Positions 11,081 through 24,504 of a stretch of DNA of 48,317 nucleotides are shown in pieces. Position numbers and translations under genes: made by a program. The DNA is from Vairimorpha apis BRL 01. Its lineage: Eukaryota > Microsporidia > Nosematidae. Under the pieces are notes generated by a model, which saw nothing but the letters and a program-made list of their open reading frames with translations, was not told where the DNA came from and ran no database searches. The number at the start of each line of letters is the position of its first letter. Position 1 is the first letter of the stretch. The stretch lies in NCBI GenBank assembly GCA_000447185.1, contig KE647329.1:1-48317 (forward strand), given 5' to 3'.

Positions 11081-13430
11081 TAATCACACATTTAAGCAAA
11101 GTTTGAAAAAAAATATAAGATTATTTTAATTATGTAATAAAAAAAAATTCAACAATTTATGTTTAATGAAAAAAAATTATAAAATAAACACAATATATAA
11201 TAATAAATATAATACAACAAATAAAAAAGTTAAAAAGATAAATTTTAAACTTGTAATTTTTTATAAATTTCATACAAAAGTTTTTAGACACATACAAAAA
11301 TTAAAAGTATAAGAAAGTAATGTGTTTTTTATATTTTAAATAAAAATTGAGTAAAATTTAAGTAAACAAAAATACAATTACGTAAACCATAATGAACTGA
11401 TTATGTGTTCAGGTCAACATCATATGTGTATAAAAAAGCAAACCAAAGTTTATATAAAAAATCATTATTTATATTACAAATAAAAATATATGTCTGTATA
11501 TTAACATGTACAAGTAAAGAAATTTTCGCAAAAAAAGAAAATGCAAATTTCATATTTTTAAAGAATTTATATTTTTATTTTTAAAAATTATTAATATATT
11601 AGTTTTTAAAACTAAATAAAAAACTTTAAATATCTGATTTTTTTTAAAGCACTGAGTATTTCTTATCAAAAAAAAATTTAAATTAACATAAATGGTAACG
11701 AATCTAGTGTATTAACCATAAAAAATTATGGCGTTTAAAAAAATAATCAAATAAATCATCTTTTTTAAATTAAGAAATTTTGTAAAAAATTAGTAAAATT
11801 ACATAACTGTTGGTTTCTCGTTATATTTCTTTTATAATATAACACATTTACTATTAAAAGATTTTAACAATCAGGTAAAAATTTAGAATCATTTCTGTAA
11901 TATAATTAATATTATAAAATTAAAGTTGTTATTATTTTTTTAATTTTTAATATTATATGTTTAAATAGTAACAACATTTGAAGTATAATTATAAAAATAC
12001 TATACATTTTTTATATGGTATTATAATTATATGGTTGATATAATTATTTCAAAACAACAATAAATTGGGTCAAAAAATAATTAAAAATATAAAAATTTTT
12101 ATTTAATCAAATATATACACTTAACATAAGTGATATCGTTTAACAAAAATTAAGAATGATTATCATAATATAAAATAAAAGTTTTATAAGTATAATCTTT
12201 TTTTATTATATTATGTCTATTAAAAAATAATTTTTTAAGACAACTTTTCTATGTTTTTAAATGTACTTCTATTTAAAAGTAACTTTAGCTATGTATCATA
12301 AAATTAAAAAATATTAAAGTTTTCGTTAAGCTTATTTTATCATATTTCATTAATACTTTATATCTATTTTAAAAAATTTTAAATTACTTTGTGAATATAA
12401 ATTTAATAAAGAAATATGTTACCATTATTAAAAAATATAATATATATAATTTGTTTTATTATTTAAAATAATTTTAAAATATACTATCTTTTTTTAATAA
12501 TATGAAGGTTTTAAAAATTGTAAATAAAGATTCATGTAAAATTAAACTAAATTTGAAAAATATATTTATTAAATCTTAAACTTAAATATATAAGCAAGAC
12601 AAACAAAAAATTAAAAAAATCAATTTATTAAGAATTAGATTTGATGTTTAATATATGAACAACATAATTGTAATGAAAATTTTAAATTGTATCAAGTATA
12701 ATTGATAATTATAATTGAAATTTATATTTGAAACAATTATTTTTAAAAAATGTTGTTTCTTTAGTACAGAATTAAAAAAAATTTATAGACTATGTGTTGA
12801 TTTATCATAGAAAACCTTGGCACATTAACACAATAAAGGACGTTATGCAAATTTTATATGTATATACTCTCACTTTACTTTTTCTACCGTCTAATTAATA
12901 AAAAATACACCAATATATTTTACAAAATTTTATGTTTAATAAAAAGATAAAAATAAGATGAAATATTCAGACATAGATATTGTTATAATAAAACTTAGTA
13001 AAAAATCTACTAATGATGAAGTATAAATTGCATTTTAAAAACTTATTTCAATGAAAATGAAAATTAGCAAATTAAATCATTTAAAAATTTTTATGTAAGA
13101 CAAAATTAAATGGTTAAAAAAAATAAGCCAAGTTTTTTTTATTTATTTTAATTTTTTTTAATAAATCATAAATTTACACTATTTCAAAATACAAAAAAAA
13201 TAAAAGACAAATTATATGAATTAAATTAAAAAATACAACTTTACAATAGTATTTAAATTTTTTGTTCAAAATAATTTTTAATTTTATTTTATTTTTAATA
13301 TTTTAATTGTTTGAAGTAATTTTTGCAATAACATTTTACAATATCTGATTAAACATTCATATGCTGAAATTATTTATGTAAGATAATTTGAATTCAAGTT
13401 TTTGTAAAAACTTTGAGATTCAATTTATTT
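11081..13430. other. AT-rich spacer
   Basis: Highly AT-rich and without a long frame. A short, slightly less AT-rich patch at ~12785-12900 gives coding-like words in more than one frame but nothing I can identify. Confidence 0.55.
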
Positions 13431-13439
13431 AAGATTAGT

Positions 13440-13765
13440 CGTTTGACTTAAAAGCTGTCAAATTGATACCTCCTTAGGTTTACCTGATAAACTAAATTTT
13501 GTTCTTAATTAATTCATTAAATTAGGTAATTATGTTTTAAATTTTATATAAAATAGGAAAAGGCTTTAAAATGTACCGAGATTATGTATCCTATGGAAAC
13601 AATCTTTTATACTACACGCAATATCTTAAAGGTATGTTTACGTGTCAGTGCAAAAATGATGTTTTTTGAACAGAAAAGTTTTTCTTATGTTGTGATTTTT
13701 TATTTTAAAGAAGAAACAGTTTTATTTTACAACAAGCAAAATAAAAGTTAATCTATTAGAAGATT
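13440..13765 (+). pseudogene. Possible relic of an unidentified gene
   Basis: A less AT-rich patch. One frame reads MYRDYVSYGNNLLYYTQYLK and continues for 12 more codons to a stop at ~13670. A second frame, overlapping its end, continues with SAKMMFFEQKSFSYVVIFYF and more until ~13757. Together they look like two parts of a decayed coding region with a frameshift near 13650. I recognise no family. In such AT-rich DNA, chance is a serious alternative. Confidence 0.25.
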
Positions 13766-16270
13766 GTAGAATTTAATAAATACATATTTAAATGCATTTA
13801 TTATTTTCTAGTTGTAAAAAAAAATCAACTAAAGTTACGCAACATAAAAATTATCCTGTCTATTTATAAGTTTATTTTTTTTACATACTATATTACATCA
13901 TGATCATCAAAAAACAAACTTAAAAGTTTTATTATAATAAATATAGTTAACAATTTAAATGTTTTTAAAAATGTATTTTTTATATTTAAAAATATTTAAT
14001 AATTTTATTTAACATTTTTACTTTATATATTTTTTATAATTATTGATTGCATAGTTGTTTTAATAAAAATATTTTAAAAATTTTGTAAAAAAAATTAAAT
14101 GAATTTATTAATTTGTAAATAATAAATAAATCAGAATCAAATAGTATTTTTAAATCTTCATTTTAAAAAAATATTTATTAATTTCATTTTATTTTTATTT
14201 TATTTTATAAAAATTAATTTTTTACTACATTAGCTATTTGTTTAAAATATAAATATTAAAAAATTTTACATGTATAATAATTCACAAATTTTTACTAAAT
14301 ATCGTTAACTTTATTATATTTTGGTTTATAATTTATATTTACAAAAATCATTTAAAAAATATTTCATCAAACTTCAACGATTTATACAAATCTAGAAAAA
14401 GTTCTTTTGTATACAGTTTTTTATATTAATTGTATTGTATATTGTTTATGAAAAATTGTTGTTTTTTACATCTTACATAATTAAATAATTATAATGTTAG
14501 TCTAATAAAAAAATTATACCATAGTAATTAACAAGTTTATTATTTTTAACTTATTTTAAATCGTTAAAAGGTGAAAATTTATTATTTATATTAAAAAACT
14601 TTTATTTTTTTTATAACAAAAACATTAATTTTCCATTAAAAAATTTATTTTAATAATGTTGGTGATAAAAAATAGATCATTTCACATCATCGAAAAATTA
14701 AAAAGCTAAAAATTTCTTATGACCAGTTTATTAAAAAAATAAATCTTAAGATTTGATTTAAAATAATAAATAAAAATTTATTTATTATTTGTTTTTTATG
14801 TTTCACGTATAATATTTTGAAAAAAAACTTGTATTTAAAACTTATCAAATAAAATTGAATAAAATTTTAAAATTGTTTTAAAAAAAAAATAAATCAATTT
14901 TGATACTTAATATTGATAGTGTACAGAAAGAATTTTTATGGCTATTTTTATAAATTGTTGATTAAATTATCCTAAAAAGATAACAATGTTTACATTATTT
15001 ATTTTTTTAAAAATTAATTTTCTTATATTTTTAAATCGTGATTATACAAATTTTTAATTTTATTGAAAATTAAAAATCATTTAGTATACTTGATAAATTT
15101 TATTTATTAAATTTTATACAATTTTACAAATATTTTCATTTTAAATATTATATAATATAATCGCTATTTACTTCATCGTTTATACTATATAAACTTTTTT
15201 TATTCCTTTTATTTTATTGTTAGCTTTAACAATTTTATTTTTGAAGATATACCTTTGACTAATTTCTTCTCATTTTCTTTTCAAACTTTCACACAAATTA
15301 TTTTTTTACATTTTTCATTAACAAAATAGATTTAATATACACCTCAAAATTAAATAAATTTTTTTACTTATAATGTGTTTATTGTTGTATTTTTAACGAC
15401 ATTATTAATTTTGTATTAATTAATCAGTGTTATATTAAGTTTTTTTGCACATCATTTTTAAATAAAAAAAATTAGTTTAAATTACTAAGACAAAAATAAA
15501 ATTAAGTTAAATATTATAATAAATAGATTTTTTATTAATAGAAATTAGTTGTAAACATATTTAAAATAAAAAATTTAATTTAGAAAAATTATAAATTTTC
15601 AATTTTCCATTCGATTATTAAATATTGTTCTTTTTATAAATTGTAATTCATTTGTAGTTAGTTTATAACTATAGATAAAATAAAATTGATTTTAGATCTT
15701 TAAATGATATAAAATAATGCAACAGATTTTCAAGTTAAATTTTTTTTTGTGCTATTTATATTTTCAGGTTTAATTTTTTTAATTTACAATGTAATTTTGT
15801 GTTAAAGTTTTATCAAAAAATAATAAAAACAAATAAAACGATAAAATATTAAAACCTAGTCAATTTTACACAATAATATAAAAAGTAATAAAAATTGTAT
15901 ACGTTTATAGTTTTTAATGTTTTTTTTGATAGTTATTATGTTAAAATTTTTATTTTCATACAAATAATATGCATAATAATTTATTATCAAATATTTATTA
16001 TATTATATAATTAATCATTTGATTTATTATAGGAATTTTATTGACAATAATAATGTTAAAATAACATTTAAATTTTTTAAAAATAAGATCTATAATATTG
16101 TCAAATTTAGAATATATTTATAAATATATACATTTTAATAGAAAAATATTATTTATTGATTTTTTATTACTTTTTGTAATTGTACATTCATTTTATTTTA
16201 TTTTTAATGATTTTACCAATAAAATTCTAGTTTATATACAACAAATATTTTCATTCAGTTGAATTAAAGT
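13766..16270. other. AT-rich spacer
   Basis: Extremely AT-rich with long A and T tracts. No supported feature found. Confidence 0.55.
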
Positions 16271-17050
16271 TTTCCTATATTATGAATGATAATAAAAAGT
16301 ATACTAATTATTACATTTTTATATCTCTTTTTCTCTAATCTCATTTTACTTAAATAATCATCTTCGATCGATATAAATGAAACATAAAGTTTTATATAGT
16401 GCAATAAATTTATATATGTTCTTAGATTAATGTTTGATTAGCATTTTAATATACTTTTGTGGTACTTAATAGACATTTCATACCATAAATTTGCATGAAA
16501 ATAATTCTTAATAGTTCTTCATAATTTGTTTTAATATATTAATTAAAAAGTTATTTTTAAATTATGAAACACACTTTTTTTAAAGTTAAAAACCTCTTTA
16601 TGAATCAGAAATTCAAAATAATGTCTTAAAGTTTAGTCTATGTAAAAATGTTTATTTGCTTTTCAGATTCTGGAAAGTAATATTAAAAATATTTATGAAA
16701 GAAATTACTTTTGTCATGGTAATTACCTGTTTCATACAGTAGCTTCAAAAATTATACTCTTAATTCACCTTATGTTTAACTTGTGAAACCTTCTTAATTT
16801 GTTAAAAAAAACTCATCAACTTAGCTTAAGACTTCAATTTGTTGTATATATTTTTTTCGGTTTGATTTGTCTTAAATTATTAGCATATATCAACTTTTTT
16901 TTTAAAACTATAGCTATTCTTTGGTTATATCATATTTATGTAAACTTTGATGTTCTACTCATGAAAAATTTGCTTAGTATATTTTTTTACTAAAAGTTTT
17001 ACAACGATTTTTATTCTAATATAAAGTTATATTTTAGTATTCACACAATC
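16271..17050 (-). other. Somewhat less AT-rich region, possible old LINE tail
   Basis: Base composition is milder than in the spacer on either side. The minus strand has open stretches (for example SIEDDYLSKMRLEKKRYKN near 16320-16380), but I cannot align them with the LINE copies. A plus-strand open frame at 16799-16993 is hydrophobic and unsupported. The region may be the decayed downstream part of the LINE relic at 17051-17560. Confidence 0.25.
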
Positions 17051-17560
17051 AATGTTTTTCATTTTACTCTTCTCCATACTAATAGTTTCAACTCTTTTCT
17101 AGTGTTCTCTTGATAACAAGTTTGTACAGCTCGTAATATTTGCGTTATATCCTACATATTACATGTGAATGTTCTTCAATGTAATTTTAAATGACTCAAT
17201 CACAGCTTAGTCTAAGAACATTATCCTTAAAGAATAGAATCTTCCTAGTTTTCTATATTCTCAATTCTTACTTTATTTGAGATATAATTTCTTTCTAATA
17301 TTTTCAGATTTTTTATATAAATTTTATCTATTTATTATCTGTCTCCTTCTACATTTTCGTTGATAATATTTCTCCTTTTAGTGATGTCTAGATTAGAATT
17401 TTCTCTTTGAGAAATGTTTTTTGTTAGTACATGTAAAGTCATTATGTGGTCGATTCTTAAATTTCTAAAAAAACAAATAAATATTTTACTTTCTACTGAA
17501 AACATCTTTACAATACTATCAATCACTTCTTAGCATCTTGTAAATCTGTAGATGAAAATG
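17051..17560 (-). mobile_element. Dong/R4-type LINE relic, N-terminal region (copy 3)
   Basis: On the minus strand near 17080-17170 the reading DITQILRAVQTCYQ matches, residue for residue in most positions, DIVYILQAAQKCY in LINE copy 1 (plus strand, ~19832-19872). The preceding words, HLKL..RTFTCNM, also align with EIHIGEHTPHTM. An open frame upstream on the minus strand (17335-17526) probably belongs to the same relic. The reading is broken by several stops. It is an old fragment of the same or a related LINE family, in opposite orientation to the other two copies. The boundaries are uncertain. Confidence 0.5.
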
Positions 17561-19229
17561 AAAGCAATTTTTTAAAACACTCTTTTTTTTAATTCGTTAT
17601 TTCTAAAAAAGTGTTGTTTGAGATACATAAATAAATGTAGTAAATATATTAATATTTTACACCACTTTGTGTTTATTGATATTAGTTTAGTTTTTGTAGT
17701 TCTTTTCACAAAATTTTATTATGTGTCTTGTTTTCTTAGAATTTTTATCTAATAAAAACTTGCAAAAAATTAATGTTCATAATTATAAATGTTAATACAT
17801 TTTTGCTTAATAATATATAAGAGTGATGATTTAAATTTATTTTAAGTAAATTTAAATTACATTGTAAATTGAAAATAAAACAATGATGTTAATTATAATC
17901 TAGTAGTAATTGAAATTATAAATTTTAGTTATTCAATTTTAAAACTATAAGCAAAGTGAAAATATTAAAAATATATATAAAAAAGAATAATATTCATATA
18001 TATAGAGATAATCAAAAAATATGAACCATAAATATTTAATTTTAACTTATTATACATTGTTAATTATTTTATCTTAAATATAAAAAATTAACAAATAAAA
18101 TGTAATTTCAAACAACTAACAATTAGATCTTTGATATATAATGATTGTAAAACAAAAATTATTAAATTATATAATCAATATATTTTATTTTTATTGATTA
18201 AAGTAAATAATAAATATTTTAAAATCGATATAATGTTTTTTATAAATTAATAATGATTAGAAATTAAGTCAAAAATTTTAAAATTTGTATTTGTATTTAG
18301 AAAAAATAAATATTAAATTGTAAAACTATTTTTTATTAAATAGTTATTTGAAATTTTTATAAAATACAAAATTTTCAAAATTTTGTGTACTAAAAGGTAA
18401 ATATTATAATCTTATTTTATTTATTCGTGTATAAAAAATTATATATATATAAATAAAGAAAGTATTAAATAAAATATAAGTAGTTTTATTTTAAAATCAT
18501 AATTTAACTAAATAATTAGTAACGAAATAATTGAAAAATATCACAAATATGAAAAATATAATAATAAACTTAGCTTTATATTGTACAATCTTATTTTATG
18601 ATTCTTTAACAAATTTTTTATACGATTTTTTATGCAAAAATTATATATTATTTATTTTTTAAATATGTCTAATCGATTTTAAAATTTTTTGTTTATTTTA
18701 AACATGATTTAAAATACATATTTATTTTTTTATTTTGTTCTAATATGACAATTAATTACAAAAAAATTTACAATGTTATGCTTATTTTAATCAAAAGAAA
18801 TATTTATACATCTTTTTGAATTAAAAAATAATATTTAAAAATTTAATTTTTGATAATTTTATAACGAACAATAAATTTTGTATAATTTTTGCTTTAAGAC
18901 TATCAATATATAATTAGATATATAATAATATGAACCAAAACCATATGTAAATTATTATTATTTTATTACTTATCAAATAAAATGTTTTTTTATAAAAATT
19001 AAATACGTGGTCAAGTAAATTATTTTTGCAGATTAAGCTATTTAATGTGATTTTTATCATATATTATAAATATATTTTTATTATTTTAGTGAACATAATA
19101 AAGTTGTCTAAATTATTTATATGTTATATTTTTTAAGTATAAAAACTTTAATAACAATAACGTTTATTTTATATTTTTTTATTTTAAATTTAAAGAGAAA
19201 TAGTTTTTTAGATATTTTACTTTAATATA
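17561..19229. other. AT-rich spacer
   Basis: No long frame, repeat or RNA gene that I can support. Confidence 0.55.
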
Positions 19230-20305
19230 AATTTATTGGAAGATGAAGAACATACAAACAAAAAAACAATAAAAACTATGATAATGAAAGAAGACAGAAA
19301 AGCAGATTTAAATAAAAGAAATGATACAAAGAAGACTAAGTAGTTATTTTAGGCTCTGAGTTCATGAATTTACTTTTATAAAGTCTCAAATCTATTGAAG
19401 AAGAATGGTCTCAGAGAGTCGTCTTTTACGTATTTTGTTTTTTGTGAATGACAAAAGACGGATGGAACTGAGCCTATGATGTTTTCTTACGAAAATTGAC
19501 ATCAATGTGGAAGGCCCGGAATTATGGCGCAGAGCCACAAAAATACCAACCACAAATAGTGGAAGACTATGCTCGACATGAGAATACAAGCAGGACTTGT
19601 CTAAGCGAATGAGAATCAAAGACAATTTAGAGATCATTTAAGGAGTCTAATCTACTTATTAAACCTCTAAAAAATTTAAAGAAATTATTTTTTCTTTAAA
19701 TAAACAAAAGGCCGATGAAGTGGAAAGGACAAGAATAATCTTGTTCGTAAAGATAGATACAATTAAACTTGAGACAATGATAAAGCTGTGGAGATACATA
19801 TTGGTGAGCACACACCGCATACCATGTCAGATATCGTTTACATCCTACAGGCAGCACAGAAATGCTAATGAGATTACCAGCAAGAATTCCAAGCTCTCTG
19901 TCTGTAAGGAAAGTATGTTAATTAAGATATTTCAACTTTAAACAAAGTAGATCTCTTGCAGAATGTAAGGGCATTTGAAATTCTTTCTGTCGAAGAAAAG
20001 GTAAAAGTTAAGAAGTGCATGCGAGAACTAAATATGCTTGATGTTTAAAGTATGATACATCTGAAGCAATAGCCAACTTCAATGAGAAAATTGCTATATA
20101 TTCTAACAACTTTAGGTGTCGAACCAATCAGAGAATATATAAGACAGAATCAAGACTTTGAGCTCTATAAAGTAGTTTCTATAGAAAATCGGTGAAACCC
20201 ATGAAAATATACATAACGTAGATAAAAAAGATAATTGTGAGTTTTGATCACTTATGTGGAACAAACAGTTGCAAAAAATTGAAAATAACTATTTAAAATA
20301 TCTTT
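19230..20305 (+). pseudogene. LINE copy 1, N-terminal region of the ORF
   Basis: About 1 kb of sequence with coding-like composition but broken in all frames. Readable words include DIVYILQAAQKC (~19832-19867), shared with the minus-strand relic at 17.1 kb, and FDHLCGTNSCKKLK-like text just before the RT. An open frame at 19720-19941 runs mostly out of phase with these words. No zinc-finger or Myb-type DNA-binding motif, as in other members of this lineage, can be made out. Confidence 0.5.
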
Positions 20306-20855
20306 ATGAATTTCTTACTGATACCGACAAGCAAATTACCTTCACAACATATCCAGAAATTTGTTGAGTTTGTAAAATATCTGTCTAATTGGAAAGCAGC
20401 TGGATGTGACGGAATCTTCAATTTTTTTGTTAAAAAGTGTGAAGTATTGCATCCATTTATGTATGAAATAATAAAGTCGGTCTGCTTAAATGGAAAACAA
20501 CCAGAGAAATGGTTTTATAAAGGCTTAACATACCTGATCCCGAAAGGTACACCGACACGTGGTAGTGACTTCAGACCTATCACTTGTATGTCTAATCTTT
20601 ATAAATTGACTACGAAATGCGCAACCAAGGTTATGCAACTAATAATTGAGAAAAGAGGATTATTGTCTGATAAACCAAATGGGTACAGTTAGACAGGTAC
20701 AAGGAGCTAAAGAACAGGCTATGATTATTATAACAGTCAATAAAGAACATGGTAACACGTTGAAGACCATGTGGATTGATGTTAAAAAAGCATACGACTT
20801 AATAAACCACGCTTACTTGCTAGACTGTATTAGTAAGCTAAGATTTCTTATATGA
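20306..20855 (+). pseudogene. LINE copy 1 reverse transcriptase, fingers and palm start
   Basis: Two overlapping open stretches (20306-20692 and 20646-20855) hold consecutive RT motifs. These are NWKAAGCDGI, then LTYLIPKGTPTRGSDFRPIT (motifs 1-2), MSNLYKLTTK, then in a second frame QGAKEQAMII and MWIDVKKAYD (motif A with the first catalytic Asp). The frameshift sits near 20680. The second stretch ends at TGA 20853-20855, exactly where copy 2 has TGG (PRWIVEF). The enzyme primes cDNA synthesis at a nick in chromosomal DNA. This copy cannot make it. Confidence 0.8.
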
Positions 20856-21817
20856 ATAAGAAAATTTCTTAAAGCCTCGATTAAGAAGTGGCATATTGAA
20901 TTGAAGTCAGAATTGGAAACAATCTTTGAGAAACAAATTGAGAGAATTTTATTGCAAGGAAACTAATTATCACCTTTATTATTTTTCTTATGGATAGATC
21001 CCTTGAGCAGGAAACTGAACTCGGTGTTCCCTAAAGTAGATGTCAAAATGCAGGGAAAAAGTAACATAACCAATCATCTTCTCTTTATTGACAATTTAAA
21101 ACTCCTGACCAAATCTGAAGACAACCTCAAGTTAATGAAAGAAGAAATAAAAAATTCTTTATGACTGTAGGACTTGAGTGTAATCGTGAAAAATTTGCAA
21201 CTAACTGTGCAGGTTGTGAAAATGATGCAGTGATACTGGAAGGACACTAAGGATATAAATACTTAGGTATTACCATGGATGCATCTAGTATAATCAAGAG
21301 AGAGACTTCCGATAAAGTCAGAGACGAGATACTAGCAAGAATTTAAAAACTCTGCAAAACAAAGCTCAATGGCAAGAACATGATTCGAGCCATCAATGAG
21401 CATGCAATATCGGTGATTAATTTCATATTGAATTAGTAAAACTCGAACCAGAGGATTTCAAAAGTCTTGATCGCGCCATTCAACAAGTGATTATCTAATA
21501 CCAATTTTACTTGCAATCATCATGTAAAGAACGACTATACCAACCAAGAACAGAAATAAGAAGAGGACTAGTAAATATTGAACATAAAAGTGAAAATATT
21601 CTCTCAACATTATTTAGTTCATTAAATAAAACAAGGAATAGCTCCTTAAAGCGGGTAACTATACTTTAAATAAAGAAAAGAACTCTTTCCATATGACGTT
21701 GATAAAAAGATATCTCAATGTAAGATATAGTTTAAAAAGACATATCCTTCAAAACACTAGTAGATGCGAAAAAAATATGCTTTACAACGAAATTGATAAA
21801 CAAACCAATCTAAAAAG
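20856..21817 (+). pseudogene. LINE copy 1, RT palm and thumb, heavily mutated
   Basis: This aligns by eye with copy 2 (35916-36885) but with many stops and shifts. The LQGDSL motif has become LQGN followed by a stop, and the FIDD catalytic box has become FIDN (LLFIDNLKLL, ~21075-21110), losing the second catalytic Asp. CAA and other codons have turned into TAA (for example near 21249). The region is non-functional. Confidence 0.7.
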
Positions 21818-22144
21818 TTGTTTAAAATAAGAACACATGATTTAGTAAGTATTAGAGACTTCTCTACATGGCTTATAATAGGAAACAATCAAGCTAGATC
21901 TGAAGCAATTTATTGCTTTCTAAAGGATATAAATATCTTAAGTGGAAAAGAAGGGCTTTGCCCTCATTGCAGGTCGCATAGAAAGACAATAGACCATCTA
22001 GCTACCAGATGTGATCGTATGTTAGGTTTTGACTATATGAGACGACATAACGAGGTAGTTAGGTGTTTACACTTTTTACAATGTAGAAAATATGGATTTA
22101 AAAAACCATTAATATCAGAAGCCATTCAGTACAAGAGGTTATGA
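21818..22144 (+). pseudogene. LINE copy 1, CCHC zinc finger region
   Basis: Open for 108 codons: IRTHDLVSIRDFSTW, a GNNQARSEA block, then the finger CPHCRSHRKTIDHLATRC (C-x2-C-x8-H-x4-C), followed by MLGFDYMRRHNEVVRC. Copy 2 has nearly the same text. In this LINE lineage the finger precedes the endonuclease and helps to grip target DNA. The first codon (ATG 21818) is internal; the frame upstream is lost by one-base changes in the A run before KLFK. Confidence 0.8.
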
Positions 22145-22726
22145 AGAATGATCAAGCGGAGATCCGAGTTGATACTCGATTGGTTACTGACATTAAAGTC
22201 AGCTATAATAACCCAGATATCATAGTAATAGACAAAAAAGAGGGAAATTCTTATAGTAGAGGTTGGAATAACCAATCAGGATCAAATTTCATTGATCGAA
22301 AATGAATAAACTTAGGATATATGATCTACTTGCATATGACTATGGTATAATACATAAGTGTAAGACAAGGATAGTACCATATGTGATGACATGAAACGGT
22401 GTGGTGACCAAATACTACAAAAGACATATTAAAGAGCTCGAAATCCAATCAAACCTTGGGACTTATATACAGTCATTAGTTAATAAGTAAACTTTAGAGT
22501 CTATATCTCTAGAGCGAAGACGAGGACACGATTGGAGTGAAGCTGGAGAGGAAAAGATAAGAGATTCAATGGAGAAACTTTTAATACAAAAACCATATAA
22601 AGGTAGTATTATTAAAAAGGCGAAATCAAAACGCATTGAAAACAAAATGCCCCTTAATGATAAGGATAAAGAAAAATATAGTGAGGAACAAAAAATAATC
22701 TCAATTGCAAGTGTTAATGTCAATTA
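22145..22726 (+). pseudogene. LINE copy 1, endonuclease and C-terminal tail, broken
   Basis: It aligns with copy 2's endonuclease (IRVDTR...DIKVSYNNPDI) and tail. It has a frameshift after DKKEG and a TGA at 22392-22394 in place of the TGG that copy 2 has in MTWDGV. The tail SISLERRRGHDWSEAGEEK is conserved with copy 2, after which the two copies diverge. It ends in TAA at ~22724-22726. The minus-strand open frame over 22463-22723 is only the shadow of this basic tail. Confidence 0.7.
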
Positions 22727-22730
22727 AACA

Positions 22731-24504
22731 ATTATAGATCTGGTAAATATTAACCCAATAATTTATATTATAGTTAATGCAGTTTTATTTGCACAAACGA
22801 ATATGTTATGATTAAAATAATCAGTTTAAAGATTGTTGTAAACATTTTGATATCAATATAATTACTAGTAAATGTAAAATTTATATTTTTAAATTATTTT
22901 GTTTTATATGCCTGTTCTAAGTTTCTACAATGCTTATTAATGTTAAAAAATAAAAATAAACCTTGGTTATGAAAAATATACTCTTATAATTTTTATTAAA
23001 GTTTACCTTACTTTACATTCGTAAAACATATTACAAATGTCGTATTAAAAAAATTTGATAGATATTTAATGATAATTTTTGTTAAAAAAAATATTTATTG
23101 AAAAAATTACAATGTATATAATGATTTTATTTACATAAAAATTTCGAGATAACATTTTAAATTTTTTATTCAAATTAATAGTAAAGAAATAAAAGCAGAA
23201 AATCTATTTTTATTATATCAATAATTAACAAGATATTTATACAAAAATCATAATTATTTGTTGAAGTATTTTTTAATAAAAAAAATAAGATAATAAATAT
23301 AATAAGTTTACTCTTTTATAAAATGGTATTAAGAATTAAGTATTTAAAAACAGTTTCGTTTTAATTAAATAATATGAAACAATTATAATAAGCTTGTCTC
23401 TGTTTAATATCTAATAAATACAATAAAATGTAAATATTTGTTCAGAGAACATATTTTGAAAAATATAAAAAAATTAATAAATTATATTAAAAGAATTTAC
23501 AAAAATTGATACTTATAGTTTTTTTGTATTAATGTTAAATAAAAATCCATGTTAAAAGAAATTATTATAAATATATAATATAAAAAACGTATTTCTATAA
23601 AAATTAAAAAATTATATTAAAAATTAGTATAATGTAAAATTTATTGTAAATATAAACAAATTGTGTCTGTTAGAATGAAATATATTTCTTTGTTATTTTA
23701 AAATAAAATTTATATTTTTAAATGTATTGATTCATTTTAATTATTTTTAATAGCTAAAATATTTACAGATATAAATTATAGTGTTATTTTAATGCAACAA
23801 TATTGGTTTTTTTTTGATAAATACATAAATTTTAAGTATTTAACATAATATGGACATACGTATTGTAGATAAATTATCTTTATTTAATTTATATATATTA
23901 GTAATTCAAGAAAATAAATTAAGACTTTATTAAATACATATATATATATTGATGTATTTTAAAACTTTCAAACATGTTAATATAATAACTTTATAATTTT
24001 ATTAAAAAAAACTTTAAATATAAATTTATTTTGAAATATTTTAGAAATTTATTTTGATTTGAATGTTAAATAATAAAATTAAAAATAATGAACACATTGT
24101 TTTTTTATAAAATATCAATTAATTTATGTTAATTTTAAATTATAAGTTTGAAATTGGTTTATAAAATTGAAATTATTTATGTTTATATAATAAAAAATAT
24201 TACAAGAAAAATAAATTTCCACATAAAAATTTGCATAAACACATAAAAACTTAGGCGTAATTTTTATGGTAAAATATTGAATTGTATTAGTATTTTAATA
24301 ATAATAATAATTTTTTCATAATTACTATAAAAGATTTATAATGTTAATTTTTTGTTAGGCGATAGAAATTATAATTTTTATAAAGTATTTTATTCATTTG
24401 ATATTATAAATATGTCGATATATAAATAAACATAATATCATATTTAAAGAATAATAAAAGAAGTAATGTGAATCAAAAATTATTTAAAAATTATAATTTT
24501 AGTA
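22731..24504. other. AT-rich spacer
   Basis: Nothing supportable. A few tandem TA and ATA runs (for example 23938-23950, 24298-24310) are within what this composition would give. Confidence 0.55.

Larger units (their letters stand above)
19230..22730 (+). mobile_element. Dong/R4-type non-LTR retrotransposon, decayed (copy 1)
   Basis: A LINE with a single long ORF, now full of stops and shifts. Order along the plus strand: an N-terminal region (19230-20300, broken), reverse transcriptase (20306-~21500), a CCHC zinc finger (~21950-22015), a restriction-like endonuclease (~22160-22400) and a basic C-terminal tail (22400-22726). This domain order, with the endonuclease after the RT, is that of the R2/R4/Dong lineage. 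Copy 2 at 35796-37854 is the same family and much better preserved. The 5' limit is placed where the base composition changes. I could not find target duplications. Confidence 0.8.

Noticed and set aside
16799..16993. Hydrophobic 64-codon frame
   Set aside because: AT-rich DNA readily gives Phe/Leu/Ile-rich frames; no start context, no similarity and no neighbours to support it.
19392..19637. Minus-strand open frame of 81 codons
   Set aside because: It lies within the LINE copy 1 N-terminal region, whose coding sense is plus. It resembles no family.
19720..19941. Plus-strand frame of 73 codons as a gene
   Set aside because: Out of phase with the LINE text in the same place, which is shared with the 17.1-kb relic.
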